64,000 bases of DNA from IMG/VR virus record IMGVR_UViG_3300028666_000022, positions 248,001 to 312,000 of that record; one strand, written 5' to 3'. The position numbers and the translations under genes are program-made. Position 1 is the first letter of the stretch; each line of letters starts with the position of its first letter. The notes under the pieces were generated by a model, which was given only the letters and a program-made list of their open reading frames with translations, made no database searches and was not told where the DNA came from. Shown in pieces: positions 25,352 through 33,586 of this stretch. This stretch comes from a virus.

Positions 25352-25552
25352 ATGACAAAGAAAATAATAATCGAACAGGATGAGAATTTAAATATGTTAA
25401 GCATTAGAACTGCTGAAGATATTAGTATATTTTATGGTAATGAATGGGATTTCGATAGAAGTGGAAATAGTTTTAAAAAATTATTTGAAAAACTAGGTCT
25501 TGAAGTTGAAATTCTTGATGTTGATATGAGCGATGAGTTTAACTATGAATAA
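25352..25552 (+). CDS. Hypothetical acidic protein, 66 aa
   Basis: IIIEQDENLNMLSIRTAEDI, then FGNEWDFDR-like turn and an acidic end (DVDMSDEFNYE). Not recognised. Confidence 0.5.
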   Translation: MTKKIIIEQDENLNMLSIRTAEDISIFYGNEWDFDRSGNSFKKLFEKLGLEVEILDVDMSDEFNYE

Positions 25553-25562
25553 ATAAAAATAT

Positions 25563-25901
25563 ATGAAAAATATAGATGATTACCCATATAAAAGAATTCA
25601 AACTAAAGAAGGAAAATGGAATTTAATAAATAAAAAAAATGATATATTAATATCCAATGTTTGGTTCGATAATCTAGGAACATGGAGTTCATATTCATGT
25701 ATTGTTGGTAAAGAACTAGATGTTTTTGGTTGGGATGGACTAATATTTTTAGAAAAACCAACAAAAACACCAAAAAGTGCATATCCATATAGTGTTAAAG
25801 CTAAAATTTATCATTATAGTAGTGAAGGTGAATTATTAAGTGTTGGAGAGAATACTTGTGGAATATGGGGTCATGGTTATGTTGAAAATGTTATATATTA
25901 A
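25563..25901 (+). CDS. Hypothetical beta-rich protein, 112 aa
   Basis: Begins like a WG-repeat protein (KRIQTKEGKWNLINKKNDIL, with ISNVWFDNLG) but contains at most one such unit. Aromatic and Gly-rich, no hydrophobic segment. Function unknown. Confidence 0.5.
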   Translation: MKNIDDYPYKRIQTKEGKWNLINKKNDILISNVWFDNLGTWSSYSCIVGKELDVFGWDGLIFLEKPTKTPKSAYPYSVKAKIYHYSSEGELLSVGENTCGIWGHGYVENVIY

Positions 25902-25913
25902 ATAATAGTGAAA

Positions 25914-26426
25914 ATGGAATTTATGATGGAAAAATCAGCAATTATTTCAGATTGTAAACAATATCGATATAGACTTGAAAGAACATGGGACAAAACTAAA
26001 CCTAAAGTATTATTCTTAATGCTAAATCCAAGCACTGCAGATTCATTTATTGATGATCCTACAATAAGAAGATGTATAGGTTTTGCTAGAAGTTGGAATT
26101 ATGGAGGAATTTTGGTTGGAAATTTATTTGCTTTTAGAGCTACAGATCCTAAAACATTATTAAATATTTATGATCCTATTGGTGAAGATAATCAAAAACA
26201 TTTAAAAGAAATGTATAATGAAGCTGAAATTATAATAACTGCATGGGGAAATAGTGGAATTGTTGAAAAAACATTTAAAAAATTTAAAGACTATAAACCA
26301 CTTGAAGGTGCTAAAGAATTATATTACTTAGAATTAAGTAAAACTGGTACGCCTAAACATCCTCTGTATTTAAAAAAAGATTTAAAACCAATTAAGTTCG
26401 AAATACCGAAAAGAAGGAATTATTAA
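25914..26426 (+). CDS. DUF1643 family protein
   Basis: About 170 aa from ATG 25914 (a GTG two codons earlier is also possible). The family signature is clear: LFLMLNPSTADSFIDDPTIR, then CIGFARSWNYGGILVGNLFA and FRATDPKTL, ending with a TGTPKHPLYL motif. DUF1643 proteins occur in phages and mobile islands; their reaction is not established. It sits between small hypothetical genes in the nucleotide-metabolism operon. Confidence 0.8.
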   Translation: MEFMMEKSAIISDCKQYRYRLERTWDKTKPKVLFLMLNPSTADSFIDDPTIRRCIGFARSWNYGGILVGNLFAFRATDPKTLLNIYDPIGEDNQKHLKEMYNEAEIIITAWGNSGIVEKTFKKFKDYKPLEGAKELYYLELSKTGTPKHPLYLKKDLKPIKFEIPKRRNY

Positions 26427-26453
26427 AATTTTTAATCACATAAAATTATAGAT

Positions 26454-26891
26454 ATGAAAATTATTAAATTTTTAAAAAATATCTTCTCCAATGAAAAAGA
26501 TATTGTAAAATGTAATACAAATGGTTTAAATAAACTTAGTAAAAATTTTCATGATTTCCAAATGAAAATGGGGTTTACTAATGGTGATATTGTTCAAAGA
26601 TTGATGTTGGTTCATTCTGAAATTTCAGAAGCATTTGAAGCTTATCGTAATGATAGGTTTTGTAATACAGAAAATTTTAAATTTGACATACAAATTATGG
26701 ACGGTACGGAATTGTTTAAAAAACAATTTGAAAAAAGTGTAAAAGATACTTTTGAAGATGAACTTGCAGACAGCATAATTAGATTATTAGCTATATGTGG
26801 AGAAAATAATATTGATATTGAATTTCACATAGAACAAAAAATGAGATATAACGAATTACGTGGTTTTAAATATGGTGGTAAAAAATTTTAA
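26454..26891 (+). CDS. MazG-like nucleotide pyrophosphohydrolase
   Basis: 145 aa. The MazG-type helices are visible: LVHSEISEAFEAYR and FEDELADSIIRLLAI, supplying the acidic residues that bind Mg2+, followed by NNIDIEFHIEQKMRYNELR. Such enzymes hydrolyse NTPs or dNTPs to monophosphates, and phage versions are suggested to alter nucleotide or alarmone pools. The first 25 residues (KIIKFLKNIFSNEKD) are extra relative to minimal family members. Confidence 0.8.
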   Translation: MKIIKFLKNIFSNEKDIVKCNTNGLNKLSKNFHDFQMKMGFTNGDIVQRLMLVHSEISEAFEAYRNDRFCNTENFKFDIQIMDGTELFKKQFEKSVKDTFEDELADSIIRLLAICGENNIDIEFHIEQKMRYNELRGFKYGGKKF

Positions 26892-26951
26892 AATCTTGTA
26901 ACAAAAATAAAAATAATTCGTTTTAATAATTAAATTAAAAATAAATTTAGT

Positions 26952-27161
26952 ATGAAAAGATATGTTATTTTATTCAACAACGGCCAAATTGTACAACAAA
27001 TAGGTCTTAATACCACATACTTACAATTACATAGTATTGGTGTTATAAAAATGATAATAGATACTAAAGAAGGTAAAATATTAACGGGTGAAAAATGGGA
27101 ATGGACTATAATTCCAGAATATCATGACAGTTCATTAGTAACAGAAATTAATACTAAATAA
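26952..27161 (+). CDS. Hypothetical protein, 69 aa
   Basis: Beta-rich, starting MKRYVILFNNGQIVQQIGLN. It lies 60 nt after the MazG-like gene, with no clear promoter. Not recognised. Confidence 0.5.
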   Translation: MKRYVILFNNGQIVQQIGLNTTYLQLHSIGVIKMIIDTKEGKILTGEKWEWTIIPEYHDSSLVTEINTK

Positions 27162-27172
27162 AATTAATTATT

Positions 27173-27364
27173 ATGAAACCAGTTCTAATACTTAAATATA
27201 AGGTTGAAAATGATTCTATGACTGATGAAGAATTTTATAGTCAAGAAGAACGTCAGTTAATTGTAACTGAGGAAATGATCGAAGATTTAATTAAAAATGC
27301 AGATAGAAATCTAAATCGTGGAGATTATATTTTATATGAAAATGTTTATTTAAATAAAATTTAA
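27173..27364 (+). CDS. Hypothetical acidic protein, 63 aa
   Basis: Strand VLILKYKV, an acidic linker (DSMTDEEFYSQEERQ), then a helix EEMIEDLIKNADRN. Three nt before the ATP-grasp gene, so probably co-translated. Not recognised. Confidence 0.5.
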   Translation: MKPVLILKYKVENDSMTDEEFYSQEERQLIVTEEMIEDLIKNADRNLNRGDYILYENVYLNKI

Positions 27365-27367
27365 AAT

Positions 27368-28129
27368 ATGTATTATTTAATCCAAGAAAATACCTTTAGA
27401 GAAGAAAACTATGATTTAATTTGGCAAACTCTTGATAGAATGAGTTTACCTTACGAAATTGTAAAAGTACGTCCTTTTCTTGAAGATTTTGAATTTAGCA
27501 CAAAAAGAAAAGATATATTCTGTTTTGGTTCATTAAAAATGGCAAGACTATCAAATAAATATAGTTGGAAACCCGGTAGTTTAATGAATGATAATCATGA
27601 TTATCAAATTTATAAAAATTATTATAATGAAAATCTTCTAAATTATGATTCTAAAATAATTAAATTTGGTGATGAAATTGATTTAGATTATTTCTTTGCT
27701 CGTCCATGTAAAGATACTAAAGTTTTTACAGGAAAATCATTTACTTTAAATGAATGGAATGAATTTAAACAACAATCTTTAACTAATGGACATTCAACTA
27801 TATTAGATTTAAATACTGAAGTTCAGATTGCATCAGTTAAAGAAATTCAAAAAGAATATAGATTTTGGATTGTTGGTGGTGAATTAATTACTGGTTCTCA
27901 ATATAGATTAGGTAATAGATTCTGTTTATCTGATGTTATTGATGACGATGCAATAAGATATTGTAAAGAAATGATTAAATTATTTCAATTAGCAGATGCA
28001 TTTGTTATGGATATTTGTTTAACTGGTGATGAATGGAAAATAATTGAATGTGGTTGTATTAATTGTGCTGGATTTTATAAAGCAAATATACCTAAATTAA
28101 TTGATTCTTTAGAAAATTATTTTAATTAA
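27368..28129 (+). CDS. ATP-grasp domain protein (DUF4343-like)
   Basis: 253 aa. The C-terminal 150 residues show the DUF4343 ATP-grasp pattern: FFARPCKDTKVFTGKSF, EYRFWIVGGELITGSQYR, then DAFVMDICLTGDEWKIIECG and CINCAGFY, the acidic residues of which would bind Mg-ATP. ATP-grasp enzymes join a carboxylate to an amine or thiol; the substrate here is unknown. It is the last gene of the operon and ends in a double hairpin. Confidence 0.75.
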   Translation: MYYLIQENTFREENYDLIWQTLDRMSLPYEIVKVRPFLEDFEFSTKRKDIFCFGSLKMARLSNKYSWKPGSLMNDNHDYQIYKNYYNENLLNYDSKIIKFGDEIDLDYFFARPCKDTKVFTGKSFTLNEWNEFKQQSLTNGHSTILDLNTEVQIASVKEIQKEYRFWIVGGELITGSQYRLGNRFCLSDVIDDDAIRYCKEMIKLFQLADAFVMDICLTGDEWKIIECGCINCAGFYKANIPKLIDSLENYFN

Positions 28130-28135
28130 CTATAA

Positions 28136-28162
28136 AGGACATTATATGGGACAATATGTCCT
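28136..28162 (+). terminator. First hairpin of double terminator
   Basis: AGGACAT (28136-28142) pairs with ATGTCCT (28156-28162). It starts 6 nt after the ATP-grasp stop codon. Lacks a strong T-run, so it may be a regulatory or partial terminator. Confidence 0.5.
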
Positions 28163-28182
28163 AAATAACAAAAATCTTATTT

Positions 28183-28218
28183 ATATCGGACATTTATAAG
28201 ACATGTCCGATATTTTTA
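28183..28218. terminator. Strong bidirectional terminator
   Basis: ATATCGGACAT (28183-28193) and ATGTCCGATAT (28203-28213) form an 11-bp perfect stem with a 9-nt loop, followed by TTTTTATA. Upstream AAAAAT serves the opposite strand. It separates convergent genes ending at 28129 and 28216. Confidence 0.85.
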
Positions 28219-28773
28219 TATAAAATCTCCTTGAGTTTCATTAAGAAAAGGAATAATATCTTCCTTGGCTGGAACACCAGTTATGTGCCTAAAATATTTT
28301 TGGAATCCTCCAATAGTGTGACTTGTAGTATCTGTAACAAGATCAGCATCTTCTACTTCATAATATCTTTTCTTTTCTCCACTTAAATTATATTCAATTA
28401 TATCACCCCTATCTATTTCTAAATTTTTTTCTTTTAATTCTTTTAAATAAACACCAAAATCAATTTTTCCACTATCCTGCCTCGTCACCCCTGCTGGTAT
28501 ATTTCCATAATATGCTTGCTCAGAGTTACTTACGTTTACCATTACATTTATTTGAACTGCTGACATATATTTCTTATCTTTAGGCTTCGCTTGTCCATAT
28601 AAACTATGTGTCTTGGTTTCAATTATATTAACTTTATGTATATATACATATTGAACATTATCTGTTTTTAAAAAATGTCTTCCATACTCAACCTCCAAAT
28701 CAAACGATTCTTGAGTCATAAATAACCCAAATCTCTGAGTCTTCTGATCAACTACTTGTTTTTTCTTTTTCAT
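28216..28773 (-). CDS. Putative neck/connector-region structural protein, 185 aa
   Basis: Basic start (MKKKKQVVDQ), then a beta-rich domain in which RGDIIEYNL is followed by KRYYEVEDADLVTDTTSHTI and a C-terminal helix ending FLNETQGDFI. T4-like gp14 neck proteins have a comparable layout, and the gene is two genes downstream of the gp13-like gene, but I cannot confirm homology. Overlaps the upstream gene by one nt (TAATG). Confidence 0.45.
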   Translation of the reverse strand: MKKKKQVVDQKTQRFGLFMTQESFDLEVEYGRHFLKTDNVQYVYIHKVNIIETKTHSLYGQAKPKDKKYMSAVQINVMVNVSNSEQAYYGNIPAGVTRQDSGKIDFGVYLKELKEKNLEIDRGDIIEYNLSGEKKRYYEVEDADLVTDTTSHTIGGFQKYFRHITGVPAKEDIIPFLNETQGDFI

Positions 28774-29189
28774 TAGTGCATTTCAATTTTATAATTATTA
28801 ATATCTTCCTTTGGAAAATATTGTTTTAATTTACTTTTAATGTCATTAATAACATTATTTGGTAGATAATCATCCCAAAATGAAATAGTTTTAAAATCAA
28901 TCCAAATCCTTCCCCAATAATTTGTTTTATTCTTTATCTTATAAAACATGGCTTCATCTTCAGGTAATTTTAAATTGAAATTCTGAATAATCGCATCACC
29001 ATGTGCTCCACCTTCTTTAGAAACAATTAAATTATCATCATAAACAGAAAAAGCATAAGTATTTGAATTCCTAAAATAATTTGTTTCACCATCAACAGTA
29101 AGATGCTCAACACCTTCACTAATACTGAATTTATTATCTATTCGTAAAGTATTCTCAAATAATATCCTCTTGTTGCTTTTGAAATTCAT
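28773..29189 (-). CDS. Hypothetical late protein, about 138 aa
   Basis: An ATG at 29204 is in frame, but it lies within the late-type motif (29198-29212), so ATG 29189 (MNFKSNKRILFEN) is the likelier start. The product is beta-rich with KEGGAHGDAI and a terminal helix (VINDIKSKLKQYFP). It forms an operon with the gene at 28216, so a virion-assembly role is likely, but no family is recognised. Confidence 0.55.
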   Translation of the reverse strand: MNFKSNKRILFENTLRIDNKFSISEGVEHLTVDGETNYFRNSNTYAFSVYDDNLIVSKEGGAHGDAIIQNFNLKLPEDEAMFYKIKNKTNYWGRIWIDFKTISFWDDYLPNNVINDIKSKLKQYFPKEDINNYKIEMH

Positions 29190-29197
29190 GAAATGGA

Positions 29198-29212
29198 ATT
29201 TCATATAAATAC
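29198..29212 (-). promoter_or_regulatory. Late-type motif GTATTTATATGAAAT
   Basis: It contains one possible ATG (29204). As at 15918, a second in-frame start lies 8 nt after the motif. Nearly the same 15 bases occur at both places. Confidence 0.5.
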
Positions 29213-29261
29213 TGAAAAAATAATTGTAAAATATTGATCTTTTTCGTAAATATTTAGTATT

Positions 29262-29269
29262 TATATTTG
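29262..29269 (+). promoter_or_regulatory. Bacteroidota-type -7 element TATATTTG
   Basis: 24 nt before the ribbon-helix-helix gene. The -33 region is weak: no TTG at 19-20 nt spacing. Confidence 0.45.
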
Positions 29270-29292
29270 TAGTTCAAATAAACAACATTGAT

Positions 29293-29454
29293 ATGGGATA
29301 TTCAAAAGACAAAGACAGGACATTAGGCATAAGACTTGATGTAGATCTCAAAAAGAGATATTTAAAATTTATTAGTGATAATGGATATTCATTATCGAAA
29401 AGAATAAGAGTTTTATTGGAAAATGATATGAAAAATGAAAAAAACAGTATTTGA
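29293..29454 (+). CDS. Small ribbon-helix-helix (Arc/MetJ-type) protein
   Basis: 53 aa. The strand RTLGIRLDVDLKKRYLKF and the helix pair that follows (GYSLSKRIRVLLENDMKNE) fit an RHH DNA-binding fold. Its last 20 nt overlap the start of the endonuclease gene at 29435, so both are made from one transcript. It may repress its own promoter and thereby the endonuclease; that regulation is inferred. Confidence 0.6.
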   Translation: MGYSKDKDRTLGIRLDVDLKKRYLKFISDNGYSLSKRIRVLLENDMKNEKNSI

Positions 29455-30907
29455 TGACATTAGTAGTTTTACTAAGGAAGAACTGAAAATCTGGTTTAAC
29501 ACAGATAATATTGGTGGTCATAAATGTAGAGAAAATTTTATTTTTGAACATTATCCTGATTTACATAAAGAAATTCTTGAATATTCAAAAATAAACCCAG
29601 ATGTCATTAATTGGAAAGAAAAACTATTTAATTATTTAAATAATTTAATTGAAAATCCTAAATGTAAAAATTGTGGAAAAACTTTACATATTAGTACAAA
29701 ACATAAAAATTATCCAACATTTTGTTCAAAAGAATGTTATGATAAAAAACGAAATTTTAAACCAAAAAAAGAAAATATTGATATTAGTGCTTTTTCTAAA
29801 GAAGAATTAAAAGAATGGTTTTTATGTAATAATTATGGTGGGTATAAAACACGGGAAGATTGGCTTAAATTACACTATCCAATTCTTTTAGATAAAATAT
29901 TAAAAAATACTAATGAAATTAATTTAAAATTAAAGGCAAAAATTTATTTATATATTTATGATTTAAAAGAAAGTCCGAAATGTCAAGAATGTGGAAATAA
30001 ATGTAATTTTAGGGATCATTTAACAGAAGGTTTTACTAAATATTGTTGCAATAAATGTTCTCTTAAACAAAGTAGAAAATATAATGGGAAAAATAAAGTG
30101 AATATAGAAAATTATGCATCATTCTCTGATTTTATTATTAAGAATTATAAAAATGGTATGAGTTCAAACGAATGTTACATAAAAGAATCTAATCCAATTG
30201 AATATAATGAAATTATTAATCTACCAATTAACTTAAATAATATTCCTTGGAGAGAGAAATTATATAATTATACACATGGAATCATAGAAAGACCAATATG
30301 TCCTGAATGTGGTAAACCAGTGAAATTTAAAAATTTTAATAAGGGTTATAGAAAATTTTGTTCAAAAAAATGTCAAATAGTTTTTATTAATAATATAATA
30401 AGAAATAATTATAATATTATTATAGCTAAGAGAAAAGAAACTAATTTAAAAAAATATGGTGTTGAACATGCTGCGCAAAATAAAGAAATACAGGAAAAAA
30501 TACAACAAACTATAATTGAAAAGTATGGAGAAATTTATGCAAAATATATTCCAAAATATAATATTAATTCAATAATATATTTAGATATTTTAGCTGAAAA
30601 ATTAAATCTTCATATACAACATGCTTTAAATGGTGGGGAAAAAAGATTTATAAAATATTGGATTGATGGATATAGTGAAAAATATAATGTATGTATAGAA
30701 TGGAATGAAAAATATCATTACACAAAAAAGAATATCGAAAAAGATATAAAAAGAAATAAATTTTTAGTTGAAAATTTTAGGTGTAAGATGATTTATATTA
30801 AAGAAAAAGAATTTTTAAAAGATGTTGAGAAAAATATTGAGATATTATGTAATGAAATAAATGAATATATTAAAACTAAAACTGTTTTAGAACCCACTAA
30901 ATACTGA
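29435..30907 (+). CDS. Homing endonuclease-like protein with three zinc-ribbon modules
   Basis: 490 aa. Three repeats of one module occupy residues about 10-330. Each has a helical GG(H/Y)K(C/T)RE motif or a variant, a helix ending in W(K/R)EKL(F/Y)NY, then PKCxxCG and a CSKxC knuckle. A KKYGVEHAAQ repeat and a C-terminal PD-(D/E)xK-like segment (YWIDGYSEKYNVCIEWNEKYHY) follow. The first repeat resembles the N-termini of the genes at 1-681 and 1957. Its stop codon overlaps the 3' end of the convergent gp13-like gene by 11 nt. Confidence 0.72.
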   Translation: MKKTVFDDISSFTKEELKIWFNTDNIGGHKCRENFIFEHYPDLHKEILEYSKINPDVINWKEKLFNYLNNLIENPKCKNCGKTLHISTKHKNYPTFCSKECYDKKRNFKPKKENIDISAFSKEELKEWFLCNNYGGYKTREDWLKLHYPILLDKILKNTNEINLKLKAKIYLYIYDLKESPKCQECGNKCNFRDHLTEGFTKYCCNKCSLKQSRKYNGKNKVNIENYASFSDFIIKNYKNGMSSNECYIKESNPIEYNEIINLPINLNNIPWREKLYNYTHGIIERPICPECGKPVKFKNFNKGYRKFCSKKCQIVFINNIIRNNYNIIIAKRKETNLKKYGVEHAAQNKEIQEKIQQTIIEKYGEIYAKYIPKYNINSIIYLDILAEKLNLHIQHALNGGEKRFIKYWIDGYSEKYNVCIEWNEKYHYTKKNIEKDIKRNKFLVENFRCKMIYIKEKEFLKDVEKNIEILCNEINEYIKTKTVLEPTKY

Positions 30908-32015
30908 TAATTGGAAATTTGGGAGGCTGAAATTTCATAGTTTCATTAATATTGGACGCTATCTGTAATCTTTCTCCGGTTAAATTTACCTGAGCAAGTT
31001 TATCTAATTGTTCAAGTATTATTTTTTCTGTATCTTCTTTAAGTTTAAGTCCTTCATCTAACAAATGTCTATAGTCCATAGAAAGTGCGGCTTCTGAAGG
31101 GGAAAAAACTTTACCCTCAAAAAATCCTCTAACATTACCTAAAACAATTTTTACCTTGGCAATTAAAAAATTTCTTATTTGTTGACGAGCAACATCATTT
31201 AATTTTCCCCATTCTAGTATCTTTGTAGGGGCATCTGAAGGTAATCTAACCACATCTGGATTATCTTCTAAACATTTGTCTCTGTTATCTGAATTTGTAT
31301 CATAATAAAAGTACCATATAAGATAACCGTTCCAATGTTTCCCCCATTTGCCAGCTATTTCATACCTATCGCCCGGCACAGGATATAAATGTAACATTTT
31401 TTCTCCTGTTTCTAAACCAGTAATTCTATACGTAAGTGTTGATTGCAACATACGTTTTTTCATCATATTGTCCTGACTCATCAAAAGCGTACTGTATATG
31501 GGTTGTACTAAATTACCGGGACGAGAGAACATATTCGTGCCCGTTATTCCAGCACCCATTGAATTTAAAGCAAATGGATCAACAAGTCCTAAATCTGCAG
31601 ATCCGGGTGTGGACCATAAAACCTCATTTACTTCTCTATTCTTAGGAATTATATAATGTTGTGTATGACCAGAAGTAATAATAAAATCACGTTTTAATTC
31701 CCAACCTTTAGCTGCAGGAGCATTAGTACCCAGACCTACTTGTTTAGAGTAAGCATAGGTAAAAGATTCCATGTAGTGGTTAGATTTAGTTGTAAAAGCA
31801 GTAAGAAAATCACCAGAAAGATCCATTCCTTCAAGGTTAATCCAATTTTGTTGAATTAGCCAACTATTAACTAAAGAAGAATAATCTTCAACAACCATTT
31901 CAAGATAAGAGATCATCATGTCATCGGTAAGTTCGAATGGTCTAAGAGGCCAACCCATTTCATGTTTGATTTGTGTAAATAATTTATTTCTATCTGGTGT
32001 TGTGATTAAAGCCAT
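30897..32015 (-). CDS. Probable neck protein (T4 gp13-like)
   Basis: 372 aa. The N-terminal pattern LRPFELTDDMMISYLEMVVEDYSSLVNSW resembles the helix of T4-like gp13 neck proteins, with a following beta region (LEGMDLSG). The C-terminal half has WGKLNDVARQQIRNFLIAKVKIVLG and a terminal helix with DEGLKLKEDTEKIILEQLD, as in gp13's C-terminus. gp13 helps join the DNA-filled head to the tail. It is longer than T4 gp13 (309 aa). A late motif lies 11 nt before the start. Confidence 0.6.
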   Translation of the reverse strand: MALITTPDRNKLFTQIKHEMGWPLRPFELTDDMMISYLEMVVEDYSSLVNSWLIQQNWINLEGMDLSGDFLTAFTTKSNHYMESFTYAYSKQVGLGTNAPAAKGWELKRDFIITSGHTQHYIIPKNREVNEVLWSTPGSADLGLVDPFALNSMGAGITGTNMFSRPGNLVQPIYSTLLMSQDNMMKKRMLQSTLTYRITGLETGEKMLHLYPVPGDRYEIAGKWGKHWNGYLIWYFYYDTNSDNRDKCLEDNPDVVRLPSDAPTKILEWGKLNDVARQQIRNFLIAKVKIVLGNVRGFFEGKVFSPSEAALSMDYRHLLDEGLKLKEDTEKIILEQLDKLAQVNLTGERLQIASNINETMKFQPPKFPIISI

Positions 32016-32026
32016 ACAAGATTAAT

Positions 32027-32041
32027 ATTTAATATAAATAC
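32027..32041 (-). promoter_or_regulatory. Late-type motif GTATTTATATTAAAT
   Basis: Minus strand, 11 nt before the gp13-like start codon. Confidence 0.6.
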
Positions 32042-32091
32042 TTGATAAAATAATATATGATATGTTTAATTATAAAATTATTTTGTTTATG

Positions 32092-32125
32092 TTTGTAACA
32101 AAATTAAATTATTTTCGTATATTTG
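32092..32125 (+). promoter_or_regulatory. Bacteroidota-type promoter (copy 1)
   Basis: TATATTTG at 32118-32125 with TTTG at 32092-32095 (22-nt spacer, long). About 30 bp around it are repeated at 32482-32520. Confidence 0.55.
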
Positions 32126-32153
32126 AATATTAAGAATTAAATAAAAAAATATT

Positions 32154-32444
32154 ATGAATAACGAACAAAACATAATTGATGTTAGTGATAATAAAATCAC
32201 AGTACCACAATTAATTGAAGAATGTAAAAAATACTATGCTCTACCGGGTAATAGAGTTGGTGGAAGTCTTCATATTGTATTAGATGATGATAATATTGGT
32301 GATAATCATATTAAGTATTGTATTGAATATGCTAAAAGTAAAAATGATATAGAAGGCATAAAACTTGGTGAATTAATATTAAAAGCAAGTAAAACACAGA
32401 GAAAGAAACTTGTTAATAATTATTCACATTATTGTTATTGTTAG
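32154..32444 (+). CDS. Conserved phage hypothetical protein, 96 aa
   Basis: It contains KKYYALPGNRVGGSLHIVLD, DNHIKYCIEYAKSKNDIEGI and a C-terminal SKTQRKKL. I have seen this pattern in small phage proteins, but no function is known to me. It has its own promoter copy and a TAG stop. Confidence 0.65.
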   Translation: MNNEQNIIDVSDNKITVPQLIEECKKYYALPGNRVGGSLHIVLDDDNIGDNHIKYCIEYAKSKNDIEGIKLGELILKASKTQRKKLVNNYSHYCYC

Positions 32445-32481
32445 ATATTTGGTTTTATTTGTAAATAATATAATTAAAATT

Positions 32482-32520
32482 TTAACAAATTTAAATTATT
32501 GTCGTATATTTGAATATTAA
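32482..32520 (+). promoter_or_regulatory. Bacteroidota-type promoter (copy 2)
   Basis: TATATTTG at 32505-32512. The surrounding TAACAAA...TTAAATTATTnTCGTATATTTGAATATTAA copies 32096-32132 with few changes, so the promoter region was duplicated. No TTG at ideal spacing. Confidence 0.5.
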
Positions 32521-32539
32521 TAATTTAAAAACATTAAAA

Positions 32540-32571
32540 ATGAATTTATACAAAAATGAATTTATACAAAA
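32540..32571 (+). repeat. 16-bp tandem duplication of a start region
   Basis: ATGAATTTATACAAAA is present twice back to back. The second copy starts the gene at 32556; the first gives an out-of-frame 11-codon ORF ending TGA. Confidence 0.8.
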
Positions 32572-32957
32572 TTGAATTTTTACATGCATCCCCAAAGGAC
32601 AGTGAAATTGGTATGAAATGTTTATTACTTGCTGAAAATGATGAACAAGTTTATGAGTGGTTAAAATCAGAACCAAAAATTGGAGAACGACATCTCTTTA
32701 ATAACTGGAATGATAATGAAACTGAAAATGAAGAATTTAATATTTATGATGATAATTATGAAATCATTGAAAAAGAAAATTTTAAACAAAAAATAATTCG
32801 TTTGAAAGGTCAAATGAATGATGATGATTATGATTACTCGGATGCTTACTATGGTATAACATTATTCGGTTGGAGTATTTTAAAAGAAAATGTAACTACT
32901 GATTATTCTGAATTAATTGAATTAGAAATTGTTTACCGTGTTTTGAATATTAAATAA
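32556..32957 (+). CDS. Hypothetical acidic protein, 133 aa
   Basis: MNLYKIEFLHASPKDSEIGM, then a helix (NDEQVYEWLKSEP) and an Asp/Tyr-rich loop (NDDDYDYSDAYYG). The leader was duplicated, so a short upstream ORF may lower its translation. Function unknown. Confidence 0.55.
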   Translation: MNLYKIEFLHASPKDSEIGMKCLLLAENDEQVYEWLKSEPKIGERHLFNNWNDNETENEEFNIYDDNYEIIEKENFKQKIIRLKGQMNDDDYDYSDAYYGITLFGWSILKENVTTDYSELIELEIVYRVLNIK

Positions 32958-32962
32958 TTGAA

Positions 32963-33259
32963 ATGGAAAATTTAATCTGTAAGAAAGTTTCATTTGTAAA
33001 TGAAGAACAAGCATTATTCTATATAAATAAGTTAAATAGAACATCAAAAAGAAATATAATACCACAGAGAGCATATTTATGTGAAAAATGTTTAACGTGG
33101 CATTTAACATCCATTATTAACAATAAAGATAAAATGCTTAATATACTTCAATCAAGAATTGATATTTATTTAAAGGATAATAATATGGATACTAAATTTA
33201 AATTGAGATTAATTGAAGAAAATGAATATATTAAAAAACAAATTTTAAGTTTATTTTAA
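32963..33259 (+). CDS. Small zinc-knuckle-like protein, 98 aa
   Basis: RAYLCEKCLTWHLTS has a CxxC plus Trp-His pattern seen in small phage zinc proteins; the C-terminus is helical (KFKLRLIEENEYIKKQILS). Five nt after the preceding gene. Function unknown. Confidence 0.55.
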   Translation: MENLICKKVSFVNEEQALFYINKLNRTSKRNIIPQRAYLCEKCLTWHLTSIINNKDKMLNILQSRIDIYLKDNNMDTKFKLRLIEENEYIKKQILSLF

Positions 33260-33270
33260 AATAAGTAATT

Positions 33271-33576
33271 ATGAACTGGATAAAATTTACAGATAAATTA
33301 CCAGAAGTAAATGTAGAAGTACTTTTATTTAATAGTGTAGTTAATAATACTTATGGTATTGGAGCAATTAGTGAAATAGATGAAGATGGTACATTTTGTA
33401 TATATTCTAAACAATTATTATTTAATCAATGTAAAGAATATAAACCTACTCATTGGATGCCATTAATTGCACCTGACGCTAATAAGCAATATTGTGAAAT
33501 CTGTAATGAAGAAATTAGCGATAATAAATTACATGATTCTAATTTTATTTTAGATAATTATAGTGATCATATTTAA
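33271..33576 (+). CDS. DUF551-like protein
   Basis: 101 aa. WIKFTDKLPEVNVEVLLFNS at the start and THWMPLIAP in the middle frame the DUF551 pattern common in phages. The tail adds a CEICNEEI knuckle. Function not known. Confidence 0.65.
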   Translation: MNWIKFTDKLPEVNVEVLLFNSVVNNTYGIGAISEIDEDGTFCIYSKQLLFNQCKEYKPTHWMPLIAPDANKQYCEICNEEISDNKLHDSNFILDNYSDHI

Positions 33577-33586
33577 ACTAAATATT

